16,057 nt of DNA from Larix sibirica. Lineage: Eukaryota > Streptophyta > Pinopsida > Pinales > Pinaceae. The translations under genes and the position numbers were made by a program. The DNA lies in assembly GCA_004151065.3 (NCBI GenBank), contig NWUY0300017021.1:57220-73276 (forward strand). The letters are read 5' to 3'. Shown piece by piece: positions 1-8,490 of this stretch. The notes under the pieces were generated by a model. That model was given only the letters and a program-made list of their open reading frames with translations, did no database searches and was not told the origin of the DNA. Positions within the stretch are counted from its first letter, which is position 1. Every line of letters begins with the position of its first letter.

Positions 1-312
1 TAATACAAACTAACAGAGCCCTCTGCCCTATTCTATAACCCCACAAAATGAGTGAAATAAAGAACTCCCTTAGCCTTCTGCAGGAATCCGCCCTTTGGTT
101 GTATATACGAGAAATATGTTGAAAATCTAGAGTGGTGAAATGTCCAATAAAAGAACGAATCCTCTACTTCCAATGTGAAAGAGAAGCCACCCGAAAAAAG
201 CAATAACCAAGAACCCAATCAAGTATTGCTTGAGAGTCTCCAAGAACCCGAAGTTCTGTAAGATTTAAGGATCTAGAAAAGTACAATAACCCTATAGATT
301 TGCATGAACATG
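1..312 (-). pseudogene. Retroelement RNase H domain remnant (RVT_3 type)
   Basis: This is the C-terminal RNase H domain of a retrotransposon polyprotein, which removes RNA from RNA:DNA hybrids during reverse transcription. On the minus strand one frame reads LRVLGDSQAILDWVLG (GDS codons at 233-241), then LSHWK, an in-frame TAG at 164-166, RIRSFIGHFTTLDFQHIS and YNQRADS (about 85-105). These match the family pattern of a GDS catalytic Asp, an HW..RI helix and the HI.R..N..AD motif with its last acidic residue. After about position 84 the match moves to another frame (LQKAKGVLYFTHFVGL), which corresponds to the usual LSK-AL..G segment, so a frameshift is present. The first catalytic Asp and the Glu are not seen. 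The domain type is common in plant L1 LINEs, and the L1 fragment at 2015-3151 is on the same strand, but a link is inference. The remnant continues past the window edge. Confidence 0.75.
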
Positions 313-711
313 TGACTGCTCAATAGAATAATTAATTAATTTGCATTATATTTGCTACATTCAAAATTCATCACATGGAATAATAATCATGATTCCAATT
401 TTTTTTGTTAATTCGATTTGTATTAAAAATTTACAAATTGTAATAGGAATATATACTTTTTATTAGATCATAGTTGGATTAATATATACATTTTTATTAG
501 ATCCTAGCCCTATTTTAATATGGAAAAACATATAACTTATGTTGTCCACCATGTGCTAAGTAACTAATTCCTTTAAAAATAAAGATATAAATTAGGCTAC
601 TGGCTCTTATTGTCTCTTTCCATTAGTATTTTGAATATTGAATACAAAATAAAATTAATATTATAAATATTACGAAATTTATTTTATAAACATATGAACC
701 ATATCTCAACC
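313..711. other. AT-rich spacer, no feature seen
   Basis: The DNA is AT-rich with many stops in all frames. I see no coding similarity, RNA gene or clear repeat. Confidence 0.6.
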
Positions 712-942
712 ATAAACATAATGTTTAGGCCAGGACTAATCTCCTTTGCAAAGTTTTGGGTTCAAATCTCATGGAGAGGGGTTAAAAGCGACAACTACTT
801 GTGGGGGACAATTTCACTTCCCCAAGGGGCGTCTAGGCTCGATTGAGCCTCGTACAAACCTGGTGGAAGCATCCTACTTGTGAGTAGATTGTTTTGTCAT
901 CCAATACTAAGGCTGGCCCCGACCAAGGCTAAGAAAAAAAAA
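712..942 (+). mobile_element. SINE-like element with pol III promoter boxes
   Basis: A block of about 230 bp, less AT-rich than its flanks, has the layout of a tRNA-derived SINE. A possible A box lies at 724-735 (TTTAGGCCAGGA) and a good B box at 759-770 (GGTTCAAATCTC), about 33 bp apart, which is normal spacing for an internal RNA polymerase III promoter. The body carries GC-richer text such as GGGGCGTCTAGGCTC near 825-840, and the 3' end runs into an A-rich tail at 931-942. I could not find a matching target-site duplication, and the 5' end is set only by the usual A-box offset. Such elements encode no protein and rely on LINE enzymes. It could also be another moderately conserved repeat with a chance B box. 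Confidence 0.45.
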
Positions 943-2014
943 GGACTAGCTGCTTTGTAATTTTTCCTTATTTACTTTTAAAAAATGATTATATATATTA
1001 AGAATATATATTTAAATTTTGGATTATAAATTGTGTGTAATTTTATAAATTGAATGCATCCATAGTATATACACGTCAAATAATAAATAATATATGAAGA
1101 GCGATGTAGTGTAATTTTATGGAGTAAACTAAACTGATTTGCACCTTCTCTAACGATTTTTGCTAGACAGAGAAATTGCTAAAATTGTAATTTCGGTTGT
1201 TGGTCTTGCAATTTTGATTGCATGAATGGATTTGACATTCTCAATTATCCATGGGGCATCTCTTTATGCAAGTCCAGCAACCCAAAACCATCATTTTAAT
1301 AGTTTTAGCTAAATTTTAGCAGAAAAAATCCCCGAATTTTAGGTGCAAATTGTCTAGAGTTTAGCCCACAGCTAATTTTATAAATTCGATGCATTAGTAT
1401 TAGTATAAACATGCAATAAAATATAAATGACAACTATTGGGTATGGTTATGCATTGTTGTTCGAGCTGGGCCTTGTCATGTAGCATCTGTTAACGGTTCT
1501 GTCAAGTTAGCTGATCAAATGATCAAGGAATCTGTAATTTCGGTTGGCTTGTCAAGCCAGATTTTCCTCCCATCATATCAATAACAATGAACTTTGTTGT
1601 TAATTCTTTCCATCCTCCGAAGCTTGCGGGTTGCGTGGCATTAAGGTAGGGGCGAGCTTGGTTTAATTTATATCATGAATTGTATATATCCACAGTCTGA
1701 TTCTTGATTTTTATGATGCAGAATTTAATTTGCTTTTGAATTCATATACAGAGGTGTTGGTCAGACTACCTCCACACTGCCGCACTGGTTTTTCCTCCTA
1801 TGCACCGCCTTTTCCCCTATGCATAGCCTTTGTGCCTCCTATGCACGGGAGGACCGCCTTTCCAATTTCAATAATCAACTTGATTTTCATTGTTTCAGTG
1901 TCTACGCTATTGCTTAAACTGCTTCTGAATTACAAGTAACACGTTTCTTAAACATTGTTGGAGGTATTGATGTTGACTGGNTGATACACCCATTCACCAT
2001 CTATTCTACACCCC
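943..2014. other. Non-coding spacer, no supported gene
   Basis: Mostly AT-rich. One stretch (1440-1580, +) has an open frame of about 46 codons with ordinary codon composition, followed by a splice-like AAG/GTAGGG at about 1647 and a TTTTTATGATGCAG acceptor-like site ending at about 1723. The joined frame stops quickly and I recognise no protein. An open frame at 1730-1939 (+) is low-complexity and unconvincing. The single N at 1981 marks an uncertain base. Confidence 0.5.
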
Positions 2015-2435
2015 ATGGGCATGAAGGTAGCATTAAGAGCACTAGAGACTTTACCCTTTACTCTAGATTCTTCCACCACTTCCTTTAAGTTGTTGCCCAC
2101 TAAATCAAAGAAATCCATAAAAAATTCCACGGTCCATCACATCAGGACCTGGGCTCTTTGCTTTAGCAAACTTGCTCAATGTCTTCTTAATTTCTTCTAA
2201 TGAAACTGGTGCAAATATCTCGCTGCCCTCCTCTTCACTAGAAAAACTTGGGTAATTATGTACAAGATTTAGTTGTTGCATAATGTTATTGTCCCCAGGA
2301 TCCTTGAACAAACCTTCAAAATGTGCCTTTGCTCCATCTTGTAATTCCTTCTCAGAGGTAAGCTTTATAGCATTTGTTATTAGTTCCCATGTAAAGTTTA
2401 TATTCCTCCCATGTTCAACAAACTTATGAAAATTT
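2015..2435 (-). pseudogene. L1-type LINE reverse transcriptase, N-terminal part only
   Basis: This is the start of the ORF2 reverse transcriptase domain of a plant L1 retrotransposon, broken by frameshifts. On the minus strand it reads first ELQDGAKAHFEGLFKDPG, then APVSLEEIKKTLSKFAKAKS followed by PGPD (about 2130-2200). It then moves to another frame, with EFFMDFFDLVGNNLKEVVEE and SSALNATFMPM (ending near 2015). These match the family's E(I/V)...L...KSPGPDG, FF..FW/FF and LN.TFI.LIPK landmarks. The fingers region that should follow (FRPISL) and the palm motif YADD are absent, because the similarity stops abruptly near 2015 and the sequence becomes unrelated. It directly continues the endonuclease-linker fragment at 2436-3151. 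Confidence 0.85.
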
Positions 2436-3151
2436 TATGTATTGCTATCAACCTGACTTAACCAAATCACTCTTCTCTCTAACCTCCACAAATCTTCTTC
2501 CATCTTTAACAATTCCCTCTTGTGCGCCTGTAATTCACCAAGATTTATTTTTTCATTATCTGAAAAAATTCCAGTCCTATTATTATGAACTAGGTCCTGA
2601 ACTTTCCCTTCAATTTCCAACCATTCTTCCTGCATCTTCAATTTTTTTGTCTTTTCCCATTCAATTATTGCAACTTTTAGAGATTTTAGGTTTTCTATCA
2701 TGTGAGTAATGGGTGAAGTATTAGGTCTCTCCTCTAGTTTTTGCCACTTAGATTTTAACATATCTTTAAACTCCTGCTCCACCAATAAAGTGTGGTTGAA
2801 TTTAAAGGGATCATTTGGTTTAAGCTCTCCAAATTCCAATTTCAAGCAAATAGGCAAATGGTTTGAAATTGTTGAAGTCATCGTCCACGATCTATATCTA
2901 CTAACTTTCTCCAGCAACTCTTTTACTACCAAGAATTTATCTAACCTTTTTGCCACCTCTACATCACCAATACCATCTCCACCATTCCTCAAAATAGGGA
3001 TATCTAGCTTTTTGCCATCTCTACACCGCCATCTCCACCATTCCTCAAAATAGGGATAACTAGATTTGACAAAACATATTTTATCAAAAATGTGAGAAAA
3101 GAACTTGGCTAACGAATCCAACCTAGCCTTTTTCCCATACTTCTCTAACAC
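2436..3151 (-). pseudogene. L1-type LINE endonuclease C-terminus and linker
   Basis: An open frame of 238 codons on the minus strand holds the end of an apurinic-type endonuclease and the linker to the reverse transcriptase. The endonuclease end is shown by AKRLDKFLVVKELLEKVSRY, then SNHLPICLKLEFG, in which the normal SDH(W/L)P catalytic motif reads SNHLP: the catalytic Asp has become Asn. The N-terminal stretch GKKARLDSLAKFFSHIFDKI resembles the segment just before the RLDR motif in plant L1 proteins. The linker is rich in Lys, Glu and Leu (EWEKTKKLKMQEEWLEIEGK) and likely helical. The end reads WLSQVDSNT, as in the family's W...GD.NTKFFH. A 56-bp duplication (2973-3063) disturbs the frame before RLDK. 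The start of ORF2 and all of ORF1 are missing, so this is a dead, 5'-truncated copy. Confidence 0.85.
2973..3063. repeat. 56-bp-offset tandem duplication inside the LINE
   Basis: A 35-bp string beginning CCATCTCCACCATTCCTC occurs at 2973-3007 and again at 3029-3063 with one mismatch, an offset of 56 bp. Since 56 is not a multiple of three, the two copies are read in different frames, giving a GGDGIGD-like and a WWRWRCRD-like peptide. The copy at 2973-3007 keeps the family frame leading into RLDKFLV. It is probably a replication-slippage product that arose after the element died. Confidence 0.85.
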
Positions 3152-3175
3152 TTAGAGTAAAGTTTAAAAATCAAA

Positions 3176-3252
3176 TCAAAGCTATGAACAAAATACCTTT
3201 TAAATTCAATCAAGTCAAAGCTATGAACAAAATACCTTTAAATTTAAAAGAA
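3176..3252. repeat. 39-bp tandem duplication
   Basis: The string TCAAAGCTATGAACAAAATA followed by CCTTT occurs at 3176 and again at 3215. The two copies sit head to tail in AT-rich DNA just upstream (in LINE orientation) of the LINE fragment. No function is apparent. Confidence 0.85.
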
Positions 3253-3925
3253 AAAACAAAAGTATATAAGAAAATTTGAAAACACAAAACTTTTAAAAAC
3301 ATGAACAAAATAATTATCACATTAAAGTCCCAAGCAAAACAATCTAAAATCATAAATCATTTATTATAAAAACACTTATCGCACGTGATAATGTAATTCA
3401 GAGTCTTATGACAACCAATTAATGCTGGTAAGCATAGGTTGATTTATTGAATTTAAAAAAACTTATACATATATAATTATTTAAACGGTTAATTAAAAGA
3501 GACTAGTTTACTATATTTTTTGTTAATTAATTTAACTAACAAGTCAATCAACCACTTTGCCATTGGATGTGATGGTCCTATCATGTCCGAGAATTAGGTT
3601 CCATGTTTGTTGTTATTATCATTTTTGTATGCCCACCTTATTTCATATCGTGTGAATAAATTATTAAAAATTGACGTTAAATAATGAGTGTTTAATTATT
3701 ATTTTTTTAAAATCAATTTTAAATGAACCATTTGCATAAGGTATATCTCTGTGGCGTGAGTTCTATCTGTTAATTTAGTATTTTGGTAATAGTTTTAAAA
3801 ATAGATGATTATTATTATTATATTTTTTCTATGTAATATAATTATTAATTTTAATTTGATAATTTTGTTTAGTGATTAAATTATTAATTTTACATTTTAT
3901 ATTTTAAAATAATTTAATAATTTAG
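3253..3925. other. AT-rich spacer, no feature seen
   Basis: Very AT-rich, with poly-T and TTA/TAT runs. I found no coding similarity, LTR end or RNA gene on either strand. Confidence 0.6.
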
Positions 3926-4057
3926 AGGAAGTGAGTGAGATAGTTTATAATTTTGATGAACATAGAGTTTTAGAGTGTGTAGGGGTTGAGAAGGAAGTGA
4001 GTGAGATAGTTTATAACTTTGATAAACACGGAGTCTTAGAGTTTGTGTAGGGTTGAG
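3926..4057. repeat. 66-bp tandem duplication, two copies
   Basis: Two head-to-tail copies of 66 bp (3926-3991 and 3992-4057) both start AGGAAGTGAGTGAGATAGTT and differ at about eight positions. The sequence has no clear coding meaning. Confidence 0.9.
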
Positions 4058-4429
4058 CATAACCACTAATAATGAAGCATAAGCATTAGTTGTCTTACAA
4101 GGACTTAATACTCTAAAATTGAAGGGGTTTGAAAAGCAACAATGATTAGCGACTTAATATTGATTGCTAGTGCCCTTTGGTTTAGCAATCTACTCACAAA
4201 ATCAAGGCTTACCAGAATATGCCAAAGAGCCACTTCTATGAGACTCAATATCAATTTTGTAGCCTTGTATTAGGTGTCAAGAAGGCTAAATGATGGAGAT
4301 GAACTCAATGCAAACAGTAAGGTTCAAATGCAAGAAGAAAGCCTCTGGATAAAGAGGGGAGGAGAGACCACATATTGCATGTGCCCCCCATGAAGTTACA
4401 CAATTTAAAAATGGGAGATCCTTTACGGT
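4058..4429. other. Spacer beyond the broken integrase; no 3' LTR seen
   Basis: If the Ty3/Gypsy element were complete, its integrase C-terminus, polypurine tract and 3' LTR would lie here on the minus strand. I see no integrase C-terminal or chromodomain-like peptide, and no copy of the sequence next to the primer site at 8354-8490. The purine-rich run near 4350-4372 is on the plus strand, which is the wrong strand for this element's tract. Confidence 0.5.
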
Positions 4430-5168
4430 ACACTTGTTAAGTCTTGAAGGGGATGTGAAGAAGGAGTAGAAATGGTCCCATCATCCCCAAAAGTTGCATG
4501 TAAACTTGGGATCCCTATCACTGACAATAACTTTAGGAAACTCATGGAGCTTATATATATTCTTGACATAACTATTGGCGATTTGACTAGCCTTAGCTTT
4601 TGATGGTATCCTGATGAAATGAACATAATTGGTTAATTGGTCGATGATAAAAAATATGTTGTCCCTTCCATCTGAGGTGGAAGACTCGTGATAAAATCCA
4701 TAGCTAGTTCCACCCATTTTTGGTAAGGTATGTGAAGTGGTTGAAGGAGACTCGAAGGTGCGACTGATTCAAACTTTTGGCGTTGGCAAGTGTCGCATTC
4801 CACCACCCTTTTTGGATGTTAGACTTCATTCCTTTCCAAATGAAGGATTGTCATATATTATAGAATGCTTTAAAAAATCCCACATGGCACGTGGATAGGG
4901 AGTCATGATTCTCTTTTAGGACTTGGTTGATGAAACAAGATGGATTGGATGAATATATTCTTCCATTATACCAAAGTATATCATTTTCCCATGTAAATTT
5001 GGAGCTTGTTGCACTATTTCCTTCAGTGTCTTGGATTAGCTTCCTTGTCTCTGGACTCTTCATATACGTAGGTTTCGAACATCTGAGATCCATCCAAGAA
5101 TGACTACTAAAATAGAACATAGCATAGCCTTCGCCTTCATGCTTCCTTGTTAATCCATCAACAACCAA
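4430..5168 (-). pseudogene. Ty3/Gypsy integrase, truncated after second catalytic Asp
   Basis: Integrase inserts the element's cDNA into the host genome. Reading on the minus strand: the last part of RNase H gives VVDGLTRKHE, then a TWENDILWYNGRIY segment, then the H2C2 zinc-binding domain with H and H in NHDSLSTCHVGF, and, after a frameshift near 4860, CDTCQRQK (about 4777-4800). The catalytic core begins with the first Asp in AMDFITSLPP (codon 4697-4699), shifts frame, and continues with FIIDQLTNYVHFIRIPSKAK. The second Asp is in VSDRDPKF (codon 4517-4519), followed by NFW. A weak SSHP match just after may be the degraded SxxHPQTDG segment, but the catalytic Glu and the whole C-terminal domain are not recognisable. 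At least two frameshifts and several stops make it non-functional. Confidence 0.85.
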
Positions 5169-5769
5169 GTTTTCCTTTCCCTTCTTATAAAGATCTTAAA
5201 GTCAAAAACTTGGATTTTTCTTTCCCACTTTTGTCATTTGGGTGATAAGCTCTTCTAATTTAGAAAATATTTCAGACCGTTATGGTCTATTTTAACCAGA
5301 AATTTGGTTTCATGTAGGTATTGCTTCTATTTTACCAAATCATGTGTGATTGCCAACATTTCCTTATCCTGTGTAGATTGTGTCTACTCCATTGGTTTTA
5401 ATCATCGACTTTCGAAAGCAATGTGATGATTATCCTACGTAAGCACAACTCCAATCCATGTTCTAGAGGCATTGTGTTCAAAGACAAGTGTTTTATAAAA
5501 TGTGGGGTCACCAAAATAGGAGTGGAAGTCATTAATGCCTTCATCTTCTTAAAACGTGATTTTGATGTATCACTCCATCCAAAGGCATCATTTTTCAATA
5601 ATGTTGTTAATGGAGACACAATTTGTGCATAGTTTTTTATAAATCTTATGTAAGAGCTTGTAAGACCTAGGAATCCTCGTAATGATGTGATTATTTTGGG
5701 GCAAGGCCAATCAATAATCACCACAATCTTCTTTGGATCTACCTTGATTCCTTCAGTTTGATATAACAT
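5160..5769 (-). pseudogene. Ty3/Gypsy RT connection segment and RNase H
   Basis: This stretch joins the reverse transcriptase to RNase H. The first part (5769-5560) reads EGIKVDPKKIVVIIDWPCPK, then LRGFLGLTSSYIRFIKNYAQ, then SPLTTLLKNDAFGWS and a MTSTPILVTPHF segment. This is the well-conserved Ty3/Gypsy thumb/connection region before the RNase H first Asp. The RNase H itself is badly decayed: the usual LETDASG start appears as LNTMPLEHG or, in the next frame, LNT.ASRTW, and later pieces such as EMLAI and KFLVKIDHNGLKYFL are spread over frames with stops. The last fragment merges with the DGLTRKHE stretch of the integrase entry. No functional enzyme could be made. Confidence 0.8.
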
Positions 5770-6310
5770 GGCCTAGAAATTCTATCTCTCTTCGTCCAAT
5801 GTTGCATTTTGATTTGTTTGCATAAAACTTATTTAGTCCAATAGCTTCAACATTGTCTCAACGCGTTTGAGATGTAGGCACCAATTTTGGTTGTAGACCA
5901 ATATATTGTCAAAGAAAACAAGCACAAACTTCCATAAGTAAGAATAAAATAAATCATTTATTACTGCCTGAAAGGTAGTAGGGACATTAGATAGACCAAA
6001 TGGCATGACACGAAATTTATAAAGACCTTCATGGTTACAAAAAGCAATTTTGGGTAATATGCCCTTTGAGTCTCATACTCTTATATGGTAATAGACTGAT
6101 TTTAGATCAAGCTTGGAGAAATTCTTAGCATTATGGAGCTCGTCTAGTAGTTCATCTACAAATGGGATGGGAAACTTATCTCTTATGGTGATTTTGTTTA
6201 ATCCTCGATAATCAGTACATAATCGATATGATCCATCATTTTTTCTTACAAGTATTACTGGTGCAAAGAACAAACTCTTGCTACATGTTATAACGCCCAG
6301 ATCCAATAAT
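5770..6310 (-). pseudogene. Ty3/Gypsy reverse transcriptase, active site changed to FFDN
   Basis: The reverse transcriptase copies the element RNA into DNA. Its motifs are read on the minus strand in order: FFAPVILVRKNDGSYRLCTD, then DKFPIPFVDELLDELHNA, then FSKLDLKSVYYHIRV, which contains the first catalytic Asp. A TGA follows at 6073-6075, then the next block LYKFRVMPFGLSNVPTTFQ, then KFVLVFFDNILVYNQNW. The last normally reads (Y/F)(V/F)DD; here the second Asp codon is AAT (5905-5907), so the metal-binding pair is lost. EIEFLGHVIS follows in another frame. All main RT motifs are present in the right order and spacing, so there is no large internal deletion, only point decay. The stop, the frameshift and the D-to-N change each disable it. 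Confidence 0.92.
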
Positions 6311-6417
6311 TCTTGAACTAAACGTTCAATTTATGTTTTATGTATGTGAGATTGTTGATAAGACTTTCTTTTGACTGGGGAAAATCCAAAAATTAATTTT
6401 ATGATGTGATTTGTGGA

Positions 6418-6615
6418 TCATAATGGAGGAAGACCATGGGGTATACCCTCGAAAATTGTGTTATATTTCCCAAGGACCTCATATAATCCTTGTGGGTCAT
6501 CTATTTTGTTAGAAGCTTCATCCATTGAGTAGAAGTGTAAGAGGTAAGCTTGGTCTCCCTTTTTAATCGGTTCCTCCATTTGGTTGGATGAGACTATTTG
6601 GGGTGGTAAGCTCAT
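6418..6615 (-). pseudogene. Ty3/Gypsy protease-RT spacer
   Basis: An open frame of 65 codons lies between protease and RT. It reads KKGDQAYLLHFYS and later LYEVLGKYNTIFEGIPHGLP, ending in LPP. The last part matches the conserved segment before the RT domain in plant Ty3/Gypsy polyproteins (L..F..vF..p.GLPP). Its place and strand fit one polyprotein, now broken by stops on both sides. Confidence 0.8.
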
Positions 6616-6883
6616 GATCCCTTGGAATATGTATTTTTTCCCATTTTCAAAAAAATCTTAAGAATTGTTTTTGTAGATTCGAGCCCATTATACCAATTGT
6701 AACTAGCCATTGGGTTCTCAATACCATGTCAATACCCCCAATTTCCATGGCATACATAGGCGACTTTAATTGATAATCATTAATGGACGATTATACCTTA
6801 TGACATTTTTCATCTCATGCAATGGTTTGGTTCCCTAGAATTGATACTTGAAATTCAGATGTAGGGTAGACAAATATATTTAA

Positions 6884-7078
6884 TCATTTTTCTACTTTAG
6901 TATAGATGAAATTATGTGAGCTACCACTATCTATAAGTATTGTTACCCTCATCCTTTTTATGCAATTGAAAACTTTGAGAGTTTGGGGTTGAGAAATACC
7001 TATCATTATGATGGGCGAGAGAGTTGGAATGGTATTTTGATGGTTAGAATTTCCATAATTAATGGATTGTTCGTCCAA
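6884..7078 (-). pseudogene. Ty3/Gypsy aspartic protease remnant
   Basis: The protease cuts the Gag-Pol polyprotein. The minus-strand frame contains MRVTILIDSGSSHNFIYTKV, with the catalytic D-S-G at 6923-6931 in the usual hydrophobic-hydrophobic-DSG(S/A)(S/T)HNF setting of plant Ty3/Gypsy elements. The preceding ISQPQTLKVFNCIK fits the first beta strands. It follows gag after about 100 bp, as expected for a gag-pol fusion. Downstream, the segment to 6616 is full of stops and the rest of the fold cannot be followed. Confidence 0.85.
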
Positions 7079-7084
7079 ATCTTT

Positions 7085-7770
7085 TGTTGCAATGTCAAAA
7101 GGAGATAAATCACCTACTTCCTTATCACTATCATTTGGTACTTCACATAGATATAAATTATTGTCTTTGCATTTGTATCATAACCTCAAATTAGGAGCAC
7201 GACATAAAAAACATTGATTTTTATCATCCTTTATGTTAGACAGAGAAATCCTTATTAGGGGTGCTATATTTGGAGCTTGTTAGAGATCATTGGGAGTTCA
7301 ACAATTTTTGCTTAGCGATTTTGGCTTTTGATCATGCTTGTTCCACGTCACGTCTTTGACCTTAATTAGTTTGAGTTCATTCCTTATGTATTCTTTTAAT
7401 CATGTCATGGCAACTTCGAGGAGCCAACTCTCAGGAATATTGGGCTAGCACATGTAATTCATTAACAAAATCATCCACCAAAGTTGTTTGGTGTAGTCCA
7501 CTGAGTTTGGAGAAAACTTGTTTTTTCTTCAATATTTTGAAATCTCATTAAAAAAATGTGTTTTTGAATGTATACTAATTGCTTGGCTGGTATTACCACA
7601 AAAACCAATTGCAAGCTGATTTTTCTAGGTGTAGGAATGTGAAATTAATTTGAATATATGGTTTTATTTAAAATAAAGTTCAAGTCAATTTTTCCAGTTT
7701 GTGTGACTTTTTCATTTTTCAGAAATTTTGTGGATTTTATTTGCTAAATTCGAATTTTTCTGCAATTCAA
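7085..7770 (-). pseudogene. Ty3/Gypsy gag remnant with zinc-knuckle relic
   Basis: Gag forms the particle that packages the element RNA. No long frame remains, but joined pieces on the minus strand follow the Retrotrans_gag pattern. WKN then LELYF then NHIF appears around 7640-7710. A QLAIGFCGNTSQAIS-like segment (7560-7620) corresponds to the usual L.W. helix. LSGLHQTTLVDDFVNE leads into IPESWLLEVAMT and LKEYIRNELKLIKVKDV (7340-7520), matching the family's F...L...P...LLE.F..GLK..LR.ELKL. A zinc knuckle follows as NQCFLCRAPNLRL, a stop, then YKCKD (7169-7214): the Cys residues are kept, while the His position has become Tyr next to a stop. The N-terminus is not recognised. Confidence 0.75.
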
Positions 7771-7889
7771 ATTATTTTTTATTTGTATAAAAATAGATTC
7801 AACACTTTCAAAACCCCTCGACCATCCAAATTATGCAAGTTTGACGGTTATTACAGAAAAATAAAAAATGTGAAAAAAAGTCGCATGTT

Positions 7890-8335
7890 TAGACTACTCT
7901 ATGCGAAAATCCATTCGTCTCGGTGGAAGATCCACGCAAGCAATGAGGGGTTTCATCCGCAAGGCCTGATGCAAGCCTAGACGTAGGGGGCACCCACGCA
8001 GTTGGACGCGACCTCCCACACCTTCCTTTCCATGGACAACTGCAGCCCAAGGGAGAGGATCCCCTCGCAGCAGTAGAGATCCACACGCAACAGCACGTGA
8101 TGCTCCGCAGAGGATGTCTACGGAAGGAAGGATCCACTCCGCCTGCCCCGCATAGAAAAGATCCCTCCCTGCATTGGCAAAACGATCCTCCATGCACGGG
8201 CACTGGAGATTCCCACGCAAAGCTCCACAGAGAGCATCCAGCAGCCAGAGGATACTCACGGGGTCACTTCCACGCACTAGGAAAGATGCCCATCATATCA
8301 CTTCACGCTGAGGTCACTGAGCTCCAGTCCAAGAA
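7890..8335 (-). other. GC-rich leader block between primer site and gag
   Basis: About 400 bp are clearly richer in G+C and CpG than anything else in the window. They lie where the untranslated leader and gag start of the Ty3/Gypsy element should be. Open frames exist on both strands (for example 7894-8277 minus and 8097-8408 plus), which is expected of GC-rich DNA with few stops; none gives a protein I recognise. A loosely repeated motif, GAGATCCACGCAA-like, occurs near 7927, 8075, 8206 and 8262. It could be leader sequence, a captured host gene piece, or an unrelated insertion. Confidence 0.5.
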
Positions 8336-8339
8336 GAAG

Positions 8340-8351
8340 TCTTTGATACCA
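8340..8351 (-). promoter_or_regulatory. Primer binding site for initiator tRNA-Met
   Basis: The minus strand reads TGGTATCAAAGA here, matching 10 of 12 bases of the plant initiator-Met primer site TGGTATCAGAGC. It lies about 570 bp before the recognisable gag and on the gag strand, which is where minus-strand cDNA priming should occur. Confidence 0.75.
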
Positions 8352-8353
8352 AA

Positions 8354-8490
8354 TAAACCTAGATCTATCAAGCACGGAGAGAGATCCAATTTATTTATTG
8401 AGATGTAATTTTTTTTTAATCTTAAATTGTTTACACATTAAAAGAATTACAACTCAACATATTTGATCTCTCTGTTCTTAATATATATAA
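8354..8490 (-). repeat. Probable 3' portion of the Ty3/Gypsy 5' LTR
   Basis: The LTR should end directly upstream of the primer site. On the minus strand there is a TATA-like GTTATATATATTAAG (about 8475-8490), and then a polyadenylation-like AATAAATAAAT (about 8388-8398) roughly 35 bp before the primer site, an order that fits an LTR promoter and R/U5. The expected terminal CA is not visible (the edge reads GGTTTATT) and no second copy exists in the window. The outer boundary, beyond 8490, cannot be placed. Confidence 0.35.

Larger units (their letters stand above)
4430..8351 (-). mobile_element. Degenerate Ty3/Gypsy LTR retrotransposon, chromovirus-like
   Basis: A dead retrotransposon occupies about 3.9 kb of the minus strand. 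The order is primer site (8340-8351), leader, gag (about 7770-7085), protease (DSG at 6923-6931), reverse transcriptase (6310-5770), RNase H (about 5700-5160), then integrase (5060-4430). Integrase after RNase H is the Ty3/Gypsy order and excludes Copia. The RT and integrase wording resembles plant chromoviruses, but the part that would carry a chromodomain is lost, so the lineage is unresolved. Many frameshifts and stops, an altered RT active site, a truncated integrase and no visible 3' LTR show that it is old and immobile. The parts are described separately. Confidence 0.9.

Noticed and set aside
712-790. Genuine tRNA gene
   Set aside because: A B-box-like string is present but no cloverleaf stems or anticodon arm can be formed around it.
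1440-1939. Possible two-exon host gene fragment on the plus strand with splice-like sites near 1647 and 1723
   Set aside because: The open stretches are short, the joined frame stops within a few codons and no protein family is recognisable.
2973-3063. Link between the 56-bp duplication in the LINE and the 56-bp satellite
   Set aside because: Only the length is shared; apart from the short common TTCCTCAAA string the sequences do not align, so I take it as coincidence.
3200-4420. 3' LTR of the Ty3/Gypsy element
   Set aside because: I searched by eye for the sequence bordering the primer site (8354-8400) and for LTR-like ends, and found no matching copy.
7889-8408. Open frames of 103-127 codons on both strands
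   Set aside because: They overlap in a GC-rich block with few stops, are rich in Cys, Arg, Gly and Pro, and match no known family; they lie in the retroelement leader.
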